The notes under the pieces were generated by a model. The model saw nothing but the letters and a program-made list of their open reading frames with translations. It did no database searches and was not told the DNA's origin. A stretch of DNA of 64,000 bases from Nymphaea colorata (taxonomy: Eukaryota; Streptophyta; Magnoliopsida; Nymphaeales; Nymphaeaceae): NCBI RefSeq assembly GCF_008831285.2, contig NC_045151.1, positions 6,337,682 through 6,401,681 on the forward strand. Reading direction: 5' to 3'. The stretch's first letter is position 1, and every line of letters starts with the position of its first letter. Position numbers and translations under genes: made by a program. Positions 13,767 to 25,560 of the stretch are shown piece by piece.

Positions 13767-13896
13767 CAGTGGCATAGCCACATGTGGGCCGGTGTGGATA
13801 ACCAGCTCTTTAAAATTCCTTTATTTTTACATTGAAAAATTTAATATTTACTTTTATACACATATCTCTAACTAGTTTTTTCTGGCTCTGCTACTG
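13767..13896. mobile_element. small MITE-like element with CAGTGGCAKAGCCA inverted ends
   Basis: The left end reads CAGTGGCATAGCCA. The reverse complement of the right end reads CAGTAGCAGAGCCA, so 12 of 14 positions agree. The 130 bp between them is AT-rich and non-coding. Very similar ends occur in the elements at 31417-31636 and 35181-35335, which suggests a small non-autonomous family. No clear target duplication remains at this copy. Confidence 0.5.
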
Positions 13897-14099
13897 TGTC
13901 CTGCCCTAGGGCTTAGATAAAATTTTGAAGAAATTGGTATCATCGTATTTTTTCAGTGATGGTGTCTAGCGTTTTTTTGTTTTTTTTGCCTTATTTCGAG
14001 AGAGAGTTTGTTTATGCGAAGGTTTAAATATTTTTAGTAAACATCGACATGGTAGCATTTGTCTTGAATGAATGGTCATTTCTATTGAGGCAACAGATC

Positions 14100-14939
14100 A
14101 TGTTGACGGCTCGGACAGACAGGCAAAGTATAGTTGGTTCAGCTCGGACAGGCGAAAATGAGCTGCTGGTTCAGCTCGTTTAGTTATTGAGTCGAGTTTG
14201 AGTTTGTTTAGCGAAGCTCGATTAACACAACTAGGCTCGTTAGCTCGAGTTCCATCGATGCGTCACTTTCCTCTTTTTTTCTTTCTTGCCTTCTCCTTCC
14301 ATCGATACTACGTCACTTTCCCATCTTTCTCTATCTCTTCACTGGTTATCCCACCGCCACCAGCCACCGATTCTTTATCCTTCAAAGGTTACTGCATAAC
14401 GCTAAGGTACTCTCTCTCTCTCCCTCTACTCTCCCCTTCTCTCTTGTTTTGCCAAGCCTCTCCCTCTACTCTCCCCTTTTCTTTCTCCCTCTCTGATCTC
14501 ACACTCTCCCTCTTTTTGCCTCCCCCTCCGACCTCACATTCTGGGCAAAGGCAAAGGTTTTGCCCAAGCAACGGTTCACTCACTCCCTCGCTTGGGCAGG
14601 TGAGGGTTTCAGAAACCCTCACATGAAAACCTTGTGTTGGGTGAGGGTTCCTGGCTTGGTGGCCGAGGGCTTTCGAAACCCTTGTCATGGGTTTTGGGTG
14701 GGCAAGAAGCAGGTGACACCGGCAGTGGTTGAGCAAGCAAAGCGAAGCACAAAACAGAGAGACGAGTTTGTCGAGCCTTCGAGTCGAGCTCGAGCTCAAC
14801 AAATTCTGTCGAGTCGAGCTGGAACTACGTTAGTCGAGCTATTCTCGAGCTCGAGCCGAGCTCGAGCTCAAGGTTTCATTAGCCGAGCCGAGCTCGAGCT
14901 TAGTGAACTCGGGCTCGACTCGGCTCGTGTTCACCCCTA
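14100..14939. mobile_element. hAT-like element remnant with GAGCTCG subterminal repeats
   Basis: The right end carries many overlapping GAGCTCG, GTCGAGCT and GAGCCGAG words (14765-14930) and closes with GTTCACCCCTAG. In reverse this is the CTAGGGGTGAACACGAG terminus typical of plant hAT elements. At the left, 14100-14250 has related words (GCTCGTTTAG, AGGCTCGTTAGCTCGAG), but no matching CAGGGGTG terminus is visible, so that end is lost or diverged. The middle is pyrimidine-rich (TCCCTCT repeats 14405-14520) with no transposase frame. It abuts the gypsy relic exactly. Confidence 0.55.
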
Positions 14940-14940
14940 G

Positions 14941-17900
14941 CTAAACCAAGAAAACTTTGAATCTTGCTAATAGTCTTTGGTTGCCGTCATTACCAAACTA
15001 TTTCAACTTTAGTTGGATCCACTACCACACCTTTATTAGAGACAACATGCCATAAGAATACTACCTCCTTTAACCAAAATGTGCATTTTGAAAACTTAGT
15101 ATAAAGTTGGTTTTATTTTAAGATTTCTAACACTATTATAAGGTGTTTGTGATGCTACTTCGCATCATGAGAATCAACTAAAGTATCATCAATAAATACA
15201 ATCACAAATTGGTTTAGTTGTTCCTTGAATATGCAATTCATCAAATCTATAAAGGTAGTTGGAACATTAGTCATTCCAAATGGCATAACTATGAATTCAT
15301 AATATCCAATAACAAGTTCTAAAACCAATGGTACCTCAATCGTAAGTCTATCATTAAAAAAACATTTTCTTCTCTTAATTGATCAAATAAGTTATCAATT
15401 TGGGGTAAAGGATAGTTATTTTTTTGCTGTCATTTGATTGAGCATTCTCTAGTCAACATAAAGCCTCATTGATCCATCTTTATTTTTAACATATAATACT
15501 GGTGCTCAACATGGTGATACGCATGGTTTTATATCACCTTGCTCTAAAAATTCTTGAAGTTGTTTCTTTAGCTTCAATAATTCTGCAGAGTATGGAGCCT
15601 TGAATATTGGTGTAGTACCAGGTATAAGGTCAATAGTAAAGTTAATTACTATTTTCGATGGCAACCCAAGCAATTCATGAGGAAATACATCTGCAAATTC
15701 TCGAAAGAATTTGAATATACCTTTTCCATGACCACTGTAGCTAGAAAAGCTTGGCACCTTTTCATCAGACTCCTTGATGTATGAAGTGTTGATATGATCT
15801 TTGTAGCTAGAAAAGCTTGGCACCCTTTCATCAGACTCCTTGATGCATGAAGTGTTGATATGATCTTTGTTCTTTCACCAAGTTGGCTAGTTTGATAAAT
15901 GTTTTTCGGTTCTCTAAGCATTGCAACTACAACTCTTTTTTTTTTGTCTACAATCTATATATGCATAATTTGCATACAACCAATCCATGCCCAATTTTAC
16001 AACATACTCAGTCATTTCTATCAGGACAAGTTGTTATGTATTCTGTGCGGTCTTCTCAAGAGTTTGTCACCCCAAATTCATATTTTAATGACACTATCAT
16101 TGTATTAAAAAACCCCACAAGTTCAATAGAAAAGAAAGAATGAGTTGCTCATAAATTAGACATAACCTTAGCATTGTAGCTCTTAGTATGACCACTATTA
16201 GTAATAAGAAGTGTACCTTCCACCAAGTCATTAGCTTTTAACTCTACTATGGTGGCATAAACCCATCATTGTACTTTCTTTTGTGAAGATTCAAGTTGTG
16301 AAGGACTAGCATATTCTTTCTCATTTCATCTTCATCATAAGATTTACTGCAATACAAGCATGCCCTTGTTTCTCAATAATCTTCACCACAAGATTTTGAA
16401 GGAGTCTTGAGTCTTTTGCTTCTTAAATGGTGGTTGGTTCTTTTTCTCTTTAAATTTTTTCTTTGTTCGATCCTGTTTAAAATTGCCACTTTTTGTTACT
16501 TCTTTGAAATTCTTTTGAGATCTCATCTAATTTTCTTCTAATTTGATAACGATTTCAATAGCCTTCTCAAAATTAGTAGGCCGACTACCAATTACTCATC
16601 CTGTCAATCCATCACAAATTGCACGTACAAACTTATTGGCTCTTAATACATTAGTTTGGTAGGTGTTTGGGCAATATCTTTCTAAGCTCCAAAATTAATT
16701 AATATACTCGTCAAGTGTAGAGTCATTTTGTTGTAAATCCAGAAATTCTTGCATTTTGCACCTTTGAACATGAGGGAATAAATAGATGTCATGAAATGCT
16801 TTTAAGAAGTATTCCCATGAAATAACTTCTGTATTTTGAAATCTTAGTTGCATCGAGGTCTCCCACCAAAGTTCAGCATCACTTTTCAGCATATAAGCAC
16901 CAAAATATACTTTTTGCTCATCAAGAACACTTAGAAATTGAATTATTTTTTCCATCTCTTGAATTCAGCTTTCTGCTGCATCAGGGTCCGACTTTCTTTT
17001 GAATCTATGTGTGTTCATTCTGACAAACCTTTTACAATGAACTTTTTCACTTGCACCACCAACCTGGTTTTCTCTACTAATTTGATTGGATTAGTTGGTT
17101 TGATTGCTTTGGCCATTCGATTGCCCAAGATTCAACTGTCCATTCATCATATTTTGCATAAATGTTGCCATAGCATGTAGAGTTTGCATAATAAAATTCT
17201 ATTGATTTGCCAATTTTCATGGCCTTCATTTAGATATTAAGATTAACATTTTCACCAATATGCGTCATCTGTCATAATAATTTCTTATGTCAATATCAAA
17301 CTAGATACTTATAATCCATAAAAAAAGATGACAAAAATACTCGAACTTTATTCATTAAGAAACACTAAGTCAATACATTCATCATATAAAAGATTCTATT
17401 TCTCTAGATTTAGATAAGTTAGAGAAACTAGGACCCCATGTACAACTATGGCCTTAACAATAGGCTTTGGATAGATAGACTGAGTAAAAGTATCATCATC
17501 AGCTTCTAATGAGCATAGAGTAGATCCAGTTGATTCTATTGAACTAAAGTCCATGTCTTTGAATTTGAGCATTACCTTATTCATTAGGCCCACACAGAAA
17601 ATGAGGAATATGTAGCATTACTGAAGTTAGTAATTGTTGATGAGGGACAAAGTTTGTCACAGTAAAATGTTTAAGGTAAGCTCGTCGATTTTCACAATGT
17701 CTACGACTGGGGACAAGGATTGGTTCTTCTTTATCTATCACAAGTGGTTCCGTATGCTTTGATTTCTTTATCTTGAGGATCACCTTACACAATCCATTGC
17801 TAGTTTGCTCATTTTCTTGTGCCATTTAGTTTGTTAATCAAAAAAATAAAAAGAACTTGAACTTCGAAGCATAAGAATATTAGATGTTACCTCTCGGCCA

Positions 17901-17958
17901 TTGCAGGTAGACTATATTGTGCATCATTCTTCTGTATTGGATGGCTTTGATACTAAAT
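14941..17958 (-). mobile_element. Ty3/gypsy retrotransposon relic (PBS, gag, protease region, partial RT)
   Basis: Read on the minus strand from right to left. A primer-binding site resembling the initiator-Met tRNA complement (GTATCAAAGCC core, 17943-17953) lies next to an LTR edge. Gag-like sequence follows at 16955-16695 (ELWWETSMQLRF, SWEYFLKAFHD, LDLQQNDSTLDEY), then the pol leader at about 15920-15500 (EFADVFPHELLGLP, ELLKLKKQLQEFLEQG) and reverse transcriptase sequence to 14941. The YxDD box reads FIDD, preceded by MPFGMTN. Frames are broken by stops and shifts. The element stops just after the conserved FLGL of the RT C-terminus; RNase H, integrase and the 3' LTR are absent. It is a dead copy. 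Confidence 0.85.
15737..15868. repeat. 66-bp tandem duplication in gypsy pol
   Basis: Two adjacent copies, 15737-15802 and 15803-15868, differ at only about two positions. Since 66 is 22 codons, the duplication keeps frame on the minus strand and doubles a block ending CQAFLAT. Confidence 0.9.
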
Positions 17959-18237
17959 TGTAACCCCAATTTTTTTTGAAATTCTTAAAATAAAAGAGTT
18001 TGGAGTGTTATAATTTTTTTCATTTCCGAGTCTTTCTTTTCACAGTGGAAATTTATTCAATTGAAAGCAAAGGATTCTAGAAGCCAATGTCCAATAGATG
18101 AGATGACCTAGATCAGCTCTTGATCTGATCCATATCATTATTTCTTGAGTATAACAAGAATGAGGTGGGAATCGTGATGCTCCCCCAATACAACCACCAA
18201 TAGGATAGTAAAACAATGTAACATAAATGGAAAATTT

Positions 18238-18288
<51 letters not shown>

Positions 18289-18720
18289 CATATATATATA
18301 TATATAAGTTTTATAAAATACATTGCAAGTATGCACAATCAAACCAATCAAACAATACCCGTAGGTATACATAGTTAAATTTTCTTTTATCATACAACAT
18401 TATGAGATCTCACCACTTACTCGAGAAGTTTAAGGCCATACCACCTAAGACACATGGTAGGTCCGGTCCCCATAAGAATCTGGGTTGGGTGGAACAAAAA
18501 TAGATACCCTGCTCTCCAAAATATATAGCAATGGTCCCGAAACATTTGTACCACCTACACTCCAAGTCGGCTGAAGAATCCTTTGTCCAAGTATTCAAAA
18601 CATTAAGGTGTGTGAACAAATAGCAGTCATCATACAACTTTAATAAATTATATAACACACAAGCATTAGTAGTGTTTTTCTCAAAATAAAAACAATTCAT
18701 GTAACTTTTCTTTCATTTCT
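17959..18720 (-). mobile_element. LTR sequence of the gypsy relic (outer edge not found)
   Basis: The inner edge is clear: on the minus strand the LTR ends GGGGTTACA at 17959, directly before the primer-binding site. Sequence to the right has the look of gypsy LTRs: no coding frame, and an AC/AT microsatellite at 18242-18306. The outer boundary could lie anywhere up to about 20 kb; I could not find a TG...CA end with a target duplication. Confidence 0.5.
18242..18306. repeat. (AC)n(AT)n microsatellite
   Basis: An AC tract of about 38 bases is followed by an interrupted AT tract of about 26 bases. The open frames across it encode only Cys-Val and Tyr-Ile runs and are not genes. Confidence 0.97.
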
Positions 18721-21700
18721 TTTAATATGGAAATATGGTGAAAAACCCATGTATGTGCTCAAACATCTTTGCGCACAAGCATTCTTTATAAGAAACATGT
18801 GAGTTGTTGGGCCTCTACATATACTATGTTTGTAAATCACAATTCATTTCCAGTAAAAAACATTCAAAAGGAGAAATATATTTAACCAAGCCTTGATCAT
18901 AATTTAGACTTAGTCATTTTCAGATATGAGCCTCAGAAAAAGTTCATGATTTAATTAAGTTAGAAGACAAGTCTAAACACTATGTCTGGAAGGGAATTAA
19001 AGGAGTTAAATTTTGTGGAGTGTTGTTAAGATGTCAGAACAGATGTTCAATTTTCATTGAAGAGTCCCTTAAAAATGATTTTTCAAAATTCGTTTCTTAA
19101 ACAAGGGTCGAATTGGACAGAACCCTTCTTAGAAAAAGTTTAGTATAATTGAATATTTATTTGAAATCCAATTTAAAATCAAACATAATATTTTTGTCTT
19201 TGTATTTTTTTTAGCAACATAAATCTAGTAAGAAGAAAATGCTGAAAACTCAATTTGATTTGACTAAATGATGATTTATTAAAAATTCAGCAACCCAACA
19301 ACATTCAAAGTAGAGTAGAATTTTGTAGGATAAAATTTTGTCCGTTTTGTAAACCATATAAAACAATAATGGGAAAACCAATAACTGAGATTTTTAGGGA
19401 GAGCATGCATGAAGATGTTAGCTCTCAATCTCAATAGGTCTCATTAACTTTTCCCTTATAGATTTCGAGAAATAAATTTTCCTCCACTTTCTATCAGAAA
19501 ATAGGACCTACACAAATTTCAAAATGGGGTCTACTTTGAGGAATTTTTTAAGAACAAACCATAAATCCAATTTCCTCGAGAATAATAATGTATGTCAAAA
19601 GTTCCATAATATCTTTTTTTGCCATAAATTGTTTCAAAATAAATTTATACAACTATTAAAACAATTGTGTAGCAACAATACATTTAACTTAGTCTCTTGA
19701 TCAAACTCTCATTTCTTCCAAATCATAAAGCAATTTGAACATGATTTACAAGCTAATAAAGTAATCAAATAATCTAGTCTAGCATGCAATCTTGTTTAAC
19801 TACCAATATAGGTTAGTTGTCGTATGTTAGCTTTTCTAGTGGATCTACCTCTCGCTACAACAATTGGGATCAGCTCTAGCATTATTTTAACGCTAGTGAA
19901 AATGATCACTGACACTATTCCAGCACCAATGAGCACTCTAGAGCTGTAACCGCCACTACCATTTTCAATGGCGAAAAATGCTAGCGACAGAGCTGACAAC
20001 TACACTGCTACTACTTTAGCACCAGAAAAATTTTTGCTTACTGGCTCTTCTTTAGCACTAGAGACATAGAATAGCATCACAAATATATATGGCATATTAT
20101 TAAATGCCAGTACTAACATGTTCACAGGCACTAACTCTCTGTCATTTACTTGAATCTGATGTCTTTTCAAAAAGTGCAAGAGATGAAGGCTTTTGATGCA
20201 TCTTTAGTTAATACCAGTGATGATATTAAATTTTTTAAATAATATTAATAATATTTTGTACATGTAGTACAATTGAAATACCCAAAACACTAAAATGGAG
20301 TACAATAGAATCCCGTTTGACAATCTTAGAAGATGAACAAGATTGGATCCATGCTCTGTTGGAGAATGGTTTGCTGATCTGCTACTACCTATTGATCCGG
20401 AATCAAGTCTATGATAGAAGATTTCTGAGCAGCTAACCTACTGCTTGACACAGCTTTTATTCTTGCTGCATCTGCTTTAGATCGAATTTCACCCTGTGAG
20501 ACACCAGCTTTCAATTGACATGACCATCTTCACTATGCATTTTGTCCAAATGTTATGATCAACTTGTTCTCGTCAACCTGTGCAAAATTCAGTAACAATT
20601 TGCAGATCAAAATATATGGTCCCTTGTTTCTTAAGTTAGAAAAATAGCTGAATGAAGGACTAAGGAATTGACTTTCTATGCATAGTAAGAGTTGGTGAAA
20701 TGATTTGAAAATCTCATAAAGCCAAGAAAGAAATGTTCAGCCAGCTTTATTCTTTAATATTTTTCATATGCTTTTCCAAGACGATTCCCAACTCTCATAC
20801 ATTTAAGGCAGCTCTACTCAGCCATGTCTGGCTCAGAAAATTTAGTCAACTTGCATGGAGCGTAGAGAAGGTTGTCCAAGAAAAACATCCCACACGGGCA
20901 CTGGCAAGGTGCCATAGCATGGAAGATATAGCCAACAACAAACACTAGGTCAACTCTTATTTGAGCTGGCCTATAAGTGATTTTAGTAGAGCATGGTTGA
21001 CCTAGATATTTTCTCATGGTTAAGCAAATAGCTGATCTAATCTACTTTATGTTGAAATATGACATGAGAAATTCAACTGTTAGAAAAAAACTAACTTTCA
21101 TAGATGGTTCTAAGTTCTAACATAACTTACATAATCAGGAACAAGTTGTTTGTTAATTATGCCTCTAGGGTGAGCATCAATAACCTCCAGGACACCTACA
21201 CATAGAGAAGTGCCACATTGACATTCACATATGCATCAAATTATGAAAAAATTAGGTCATTGCTTATGCAAAGTTCAGTTAATCTTCATTCAACATAATG
21301 CCATTGGGTTGCAATCTTAATGTGAAGTTGACAATATCACATTCTCATTTATTCTAGGAAGAACAAAGAGGGCAGCAACCTTTTCCTTTTTGAAAACGAT
21401 TCACTTTAACTAGTTGACAAAGAGTCATATGAGGCAGTATCAGAAAACAAATGGTTTTTCCATGTGTAAACTAGGTAGATGTGGTTACTTGCATAAACCA
21501 ATCACAGAAAGACAAGATTCACCTAGGGCAACCCATGGAGTACATTTGCTTTCACCAAGCAATGGTGCCAACCACAAAATATTTCTAAAATTCATCGGCT
21601 TATCATATCTCACATCACATCCTGAAGGGGTAAAGGAAAAGAAGCAAAAGAAAATAAGTCAACATGGCTAGCCAAACAAAACTAAAGTAGTACCTATTAG

Positions 21701-22570
21701 ACAATATCCCATATGGTATGAGAATATGTTCTTTTCATATGCAGGATATTCTCTAGCATGGAACCTTCAACATTGACCAAAATTAAGAAAATTAGGTACA
21801 AAAAACAAGTGTGATGTAAAGTAAAGAATAATATCCAAAATACGATGATTATTGCAGCATTGGCAATGTTGTTATTGGTGCCATATCTGTTTGCTCATTG
21901 ATATGGTGTGTTGGCTGATATGCACCTAAACAACCTTGTTTATAAATCATCTTCCATAGGTAGTCCTTGTTAACTGGCAATTATCTTTCTTGCTTCCTTC
22001 AACATTTGGGACCTATTGCTACAAAAAGGAAAAATCCAGTGAATCATTGACTTGCCATATGAGTTTGAAAAACAAAAGCAACAATATCTTCAACATTTGG
22101 GACCTATTGTATACCTTTGTTGATTATTCTAAATTACATTTCTTGTCCATTTGAAACTTTAAACAATGAATTCAAATATTGAAAATAGCAGAAGAAAAAA
22201 TAGGCATGAGGCCACATATCATTTCAACTGTGCAAATGTCTACATATGTACATTTTTTAAGAACAAAATATAGGAAATGATCAACTTGACAAAAGTTTCT
22301 ACCATATTTACAACAATACTTTAAAAGGTATTGTAAAGTTCATTTTCAAAAAACAGTTATATATGCGGTTTTCAATATGTAAATAACTCAGTAGGACCAC
22401 AATGCTCCAGCATAACTGAAAACTGCAAAGGTAGTTCAATGGTGTAAATTGCACCATTGATCCTTTGAAACATAAGCAATGTATAGTATGTTATATAGAT
22501 GTTGAAGTGAAATTATAAACTATATTGATAATTAATGATTTGTTGATATGCTTACCTATGAAGGAAATTG
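18721..22570. other. AT-rich intergenic/transposon flank, no gene recognised
   Basis: No coding frame is supported. A block at 19800-20060 has clustered AGCACCAG, CGCTAGTG and AGCACTAG words that could be a CACTA subterminal region. A 21-base direct repeat (TTCAACATTTGGGACCTATTG, less its last base in 20) sits at 21998-22018 and 22089-22109. Confidence 0.5.
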
Positions 22571-25560
22571 CTGGCTTTCACCTCTGAGTGAGAAAAGCTA
22601 ATCGATGCTGGCCTCTATAGCAAGAAGTCTTTTTATTTTCTCTTCCAAAACTGGGATCATGGCAGCCTCTTTTTGAAGAGATTCGACGTTTCCTTTTTTG
22701 TTTATTGACTTCTGCCTCTAAAGTTGCATTGTTTGCTAATAGTTCATGATGAGTAGGCATTCTTTCCAATGCTTCTAATGCTTTCACACCAATTCCACAT
22801 TTATGAACACGTCCATATTTGTCCAGACCAAGGTCTTGACTCAACACAACTATCCTTGAGTGTGGATCTATATGACTATCTGGCTTTTGAACAAGTATTA
22901 CCTTAATCTTGTCCTACACATAGTAAAAACCTAATTATATAGATGACTTAAAAAAATGATATTATTAGAAACATAAACATGTTAATTTATTAAAAACATA
23001 ATAAAATTGCTCTTACAATAATTGCTTGTGTCTCAAAATTACGAAACAATTCATTTTGTGACATACGTGTCTGCACCTAGAACTGAGCTCTTGAAGGCTC
23101 AGTTCCGCCTCCTAGGACCTAATTCATAAAAAGCAAATGCAACTTCTCATTATCTGCCAACGTAATATGAGTAAGAGAAAATAACCTAGACAACTACTTC
23201 CAACTTACTATTTCGTTTTTAAAAGCGAGTATAAGTTTTGGTTCATGTGGTATGTATGTACGTTTGTTTGGACCAATTCTTAATATTTTTGTAGCTTACT
23301 ACTTGTAATTTGCAACAACATACACGAAGTAACATCATAATTTATTGTGTACAAAGATAGTTGACATGTTTGAAGCTATATGTTTGATTTTTCAGTATCA
23401 AAGTGTTCCATAAGGGCCTGTAATGGGATGTACTTAGGTCTATTTGCTAATTGGTCATGTACATTGTTGATCATCTTGCAAATGCCTCTAAGCTCACACC
23501 TCCAATTTCTGCACAACTTAGCATATACAGCGAAAACCCGTCTTCTCAATTTGTCATTGATGGTGTAATATTCTTGCATTAAATGTACACTTAATTGACA
23601 GATATGAAATTTCATCACATAACAAACTAATATTAGACCTTAATACATAGCTGACGTTACCTTCACAAGAATCAATAAGCCTTTCTTGTATTTGTTAGCA
23701 ATATTTCTGAAATCAAAGTAGGTCAAGGGTGTTTTCCGAGGATCTCAACCTACTATCCCAATAAATGTGTTAAGCTTTTGTGCATCGTCATCTATAGGTT
23801 GAAGTTGAATTATGTCTAATTGTATGTTTTTCTCTTGCAGGCGGATTGATAGTCGCTAAGGCCCATGATGCTCTTCACTTCCTACGAGTTATGTTGAGAC
23901 CTTCACTTTTAGATGATGAAGATTATCATCTTTTATTTTTTGTCGAACTAAATCAGAACTAAACATATCTTATTAGTTTCTATGTAATTGGATGTAACTA
24001 AATGCATTGAATTGGACATAAACCAGAAATAACAACATATTAACAATACAAGTCTGTAAGAACATCTATAATTGAATAGTCATACCATGTGATGCAAGAA
24101 TAGCTATTACGTCTCGTGTTCCATCTTTAAATGTGTCCACTATCCCTACTGTTTCAGAACGTCAGTTACAACATTATGAATTGTCACACCTTTAACATCA
24201 TTTGTAACTAGACATACTTCTCGATCTTCATCATTTGAAAAAAAAAACATTGCTCTATCAAGCTGGATGCAATTCAACTCTATGTTATTGATATCTTCAT
24301 GTTCTTCATTCTCACCTTCAACATTTTTTGGTAGTACATCATAAAAATGAGGAGGTGTTATCTGAAGAACAACTTGCCATTCTGGTTTAATATGATCCTC
24401 AACATAAAATACTTGTTCCACTTGACTTGGAAAGACAAATGGTTTATCGGCCATGCACAAATATTTAGAGTTCAAAAGAGTGAAACCAGATCGGTCTATT
24501 TTAATGCCTTTTTCATGTGGGCTAAGCACATCATATCACTGACATTTAAACAATACAAATTTTAAAGTTGGATGATATTGAACTTCAATCATGCAGTGAT
24601 GAACCCATAGTAAGTAACATTACTAACTACTAGATTTGATCCCTAGCACTTGAGAAACCTGTTGTTTGTGCAGTTACCACCACACCACTATTCTGTGTTC
24701 ATTTGTTCTTCTATACTTTTTGTATGAAGTCTATATCCATTTATAATGAATTTGTTATACTTTTCAGCAACACTATGAAGATATTGACTTTGTTTGGACA
24801 ATCTTTTTAGCCTAGGTACAAGTAGAAAGTGTTGTAGTTTGTTAGCAGAGACTTTGTGTGCTTTAGAAGAATTTGTCACACTTGTTGTGGAAGTCTCGTT
24901 CTCCCTCCATGTTGACAAATCATAATAATCACACTTTTTCTTATGTATGAACTATTTTCAATACACCATGCAATTATTTGGGCAAACATCGATTTTCTTA
25001 TTGTCCAGTCCCAAGTTTGAAATCACCTTTCGGTTTCATAGTATGTCTTAGATAGTTGAATAGGTTGTGAAAATGCTTCAAATAATAATTCAAGTAATTG
25101 TTCAAATCCCTTGTTGCTCAAACTATTGAGGCACTTGAAGTGAAACAACTGGACTAAAAAGGATAGTTTTGACCAGTGAGTACAACCAGGGTATAATTCC
25201 ATATTGGCATCATGCACAAGTCTTGCATATACCTCATCATATTAAATCATCTTCAACATTTCTCATCTCATCATAATAATCATAGTCATTGACACTGATA
25301 TTTTCACATGCATCTCTTATTAACTCATGCATTTCATTACATATGCTTCCATATCTTCATTGACATTTTTTTAGGAGGTAAGTTCAACTCTTTGTGATGA
25401 TACCATCATGTATAAGTTGTACGGAAACCATGCCACATCACATGATCAAATACATCATCCGTTGTCTACCAAATTGAATTAATACACTTGTGACAAAGAC
25501 ATCTGGTTTTTTCAGTGATAATGACATTGGTGTTCTTCATGAAGATGAAAAAATCATAGA
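22570..25560 (-). mobile_element. CACTA (En/Spm) transposon relic: tnp2 and TNPA-like remnants
   Basis: Read right to left on the minus strand. 25540-25350 resembles the transposase-associated zinc domain (KTRCLCHKC, FDHVMWHGF) with in-frame stops. 25217-24990 matches the start of tnp2 (ELYPGCTHWSKLSFLV, KCLNSLSNKGF), continuing as GLDNKKIDVCPNNCMVY and PRLKRL at about 24800. The frame then jumps to a DUF4216-type C-terminus (KYNKFIINGYRLHTKS, VTYYG, PFVFPSQVEQVFYVED, 24770-24330). The DDE core and DUF4218 part expected between them are missing. Further left, 23618-23376 and 22847-22578 resemble the second CACTA protein (TNPA/Transposase_24 type: KLCRNWRCELRG, DLGLDKYGRVHKCGIG). The element is non-autonomous and decayed. 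Confidence 0.85.

Noticed and set aside
14198-14940. Open frames of 126-142 codons on both strands
   Set aside because: They run through pyrimidine-rich and GAGCTCG-repeat DNA of a transposon end; the composition explains the lack of stops.
18040-18393. Open frame with Cys-Val and Tyr-Ile runs
   Set aside because: Translation of the AC/AT microsatellite in the gypsy LTR region.
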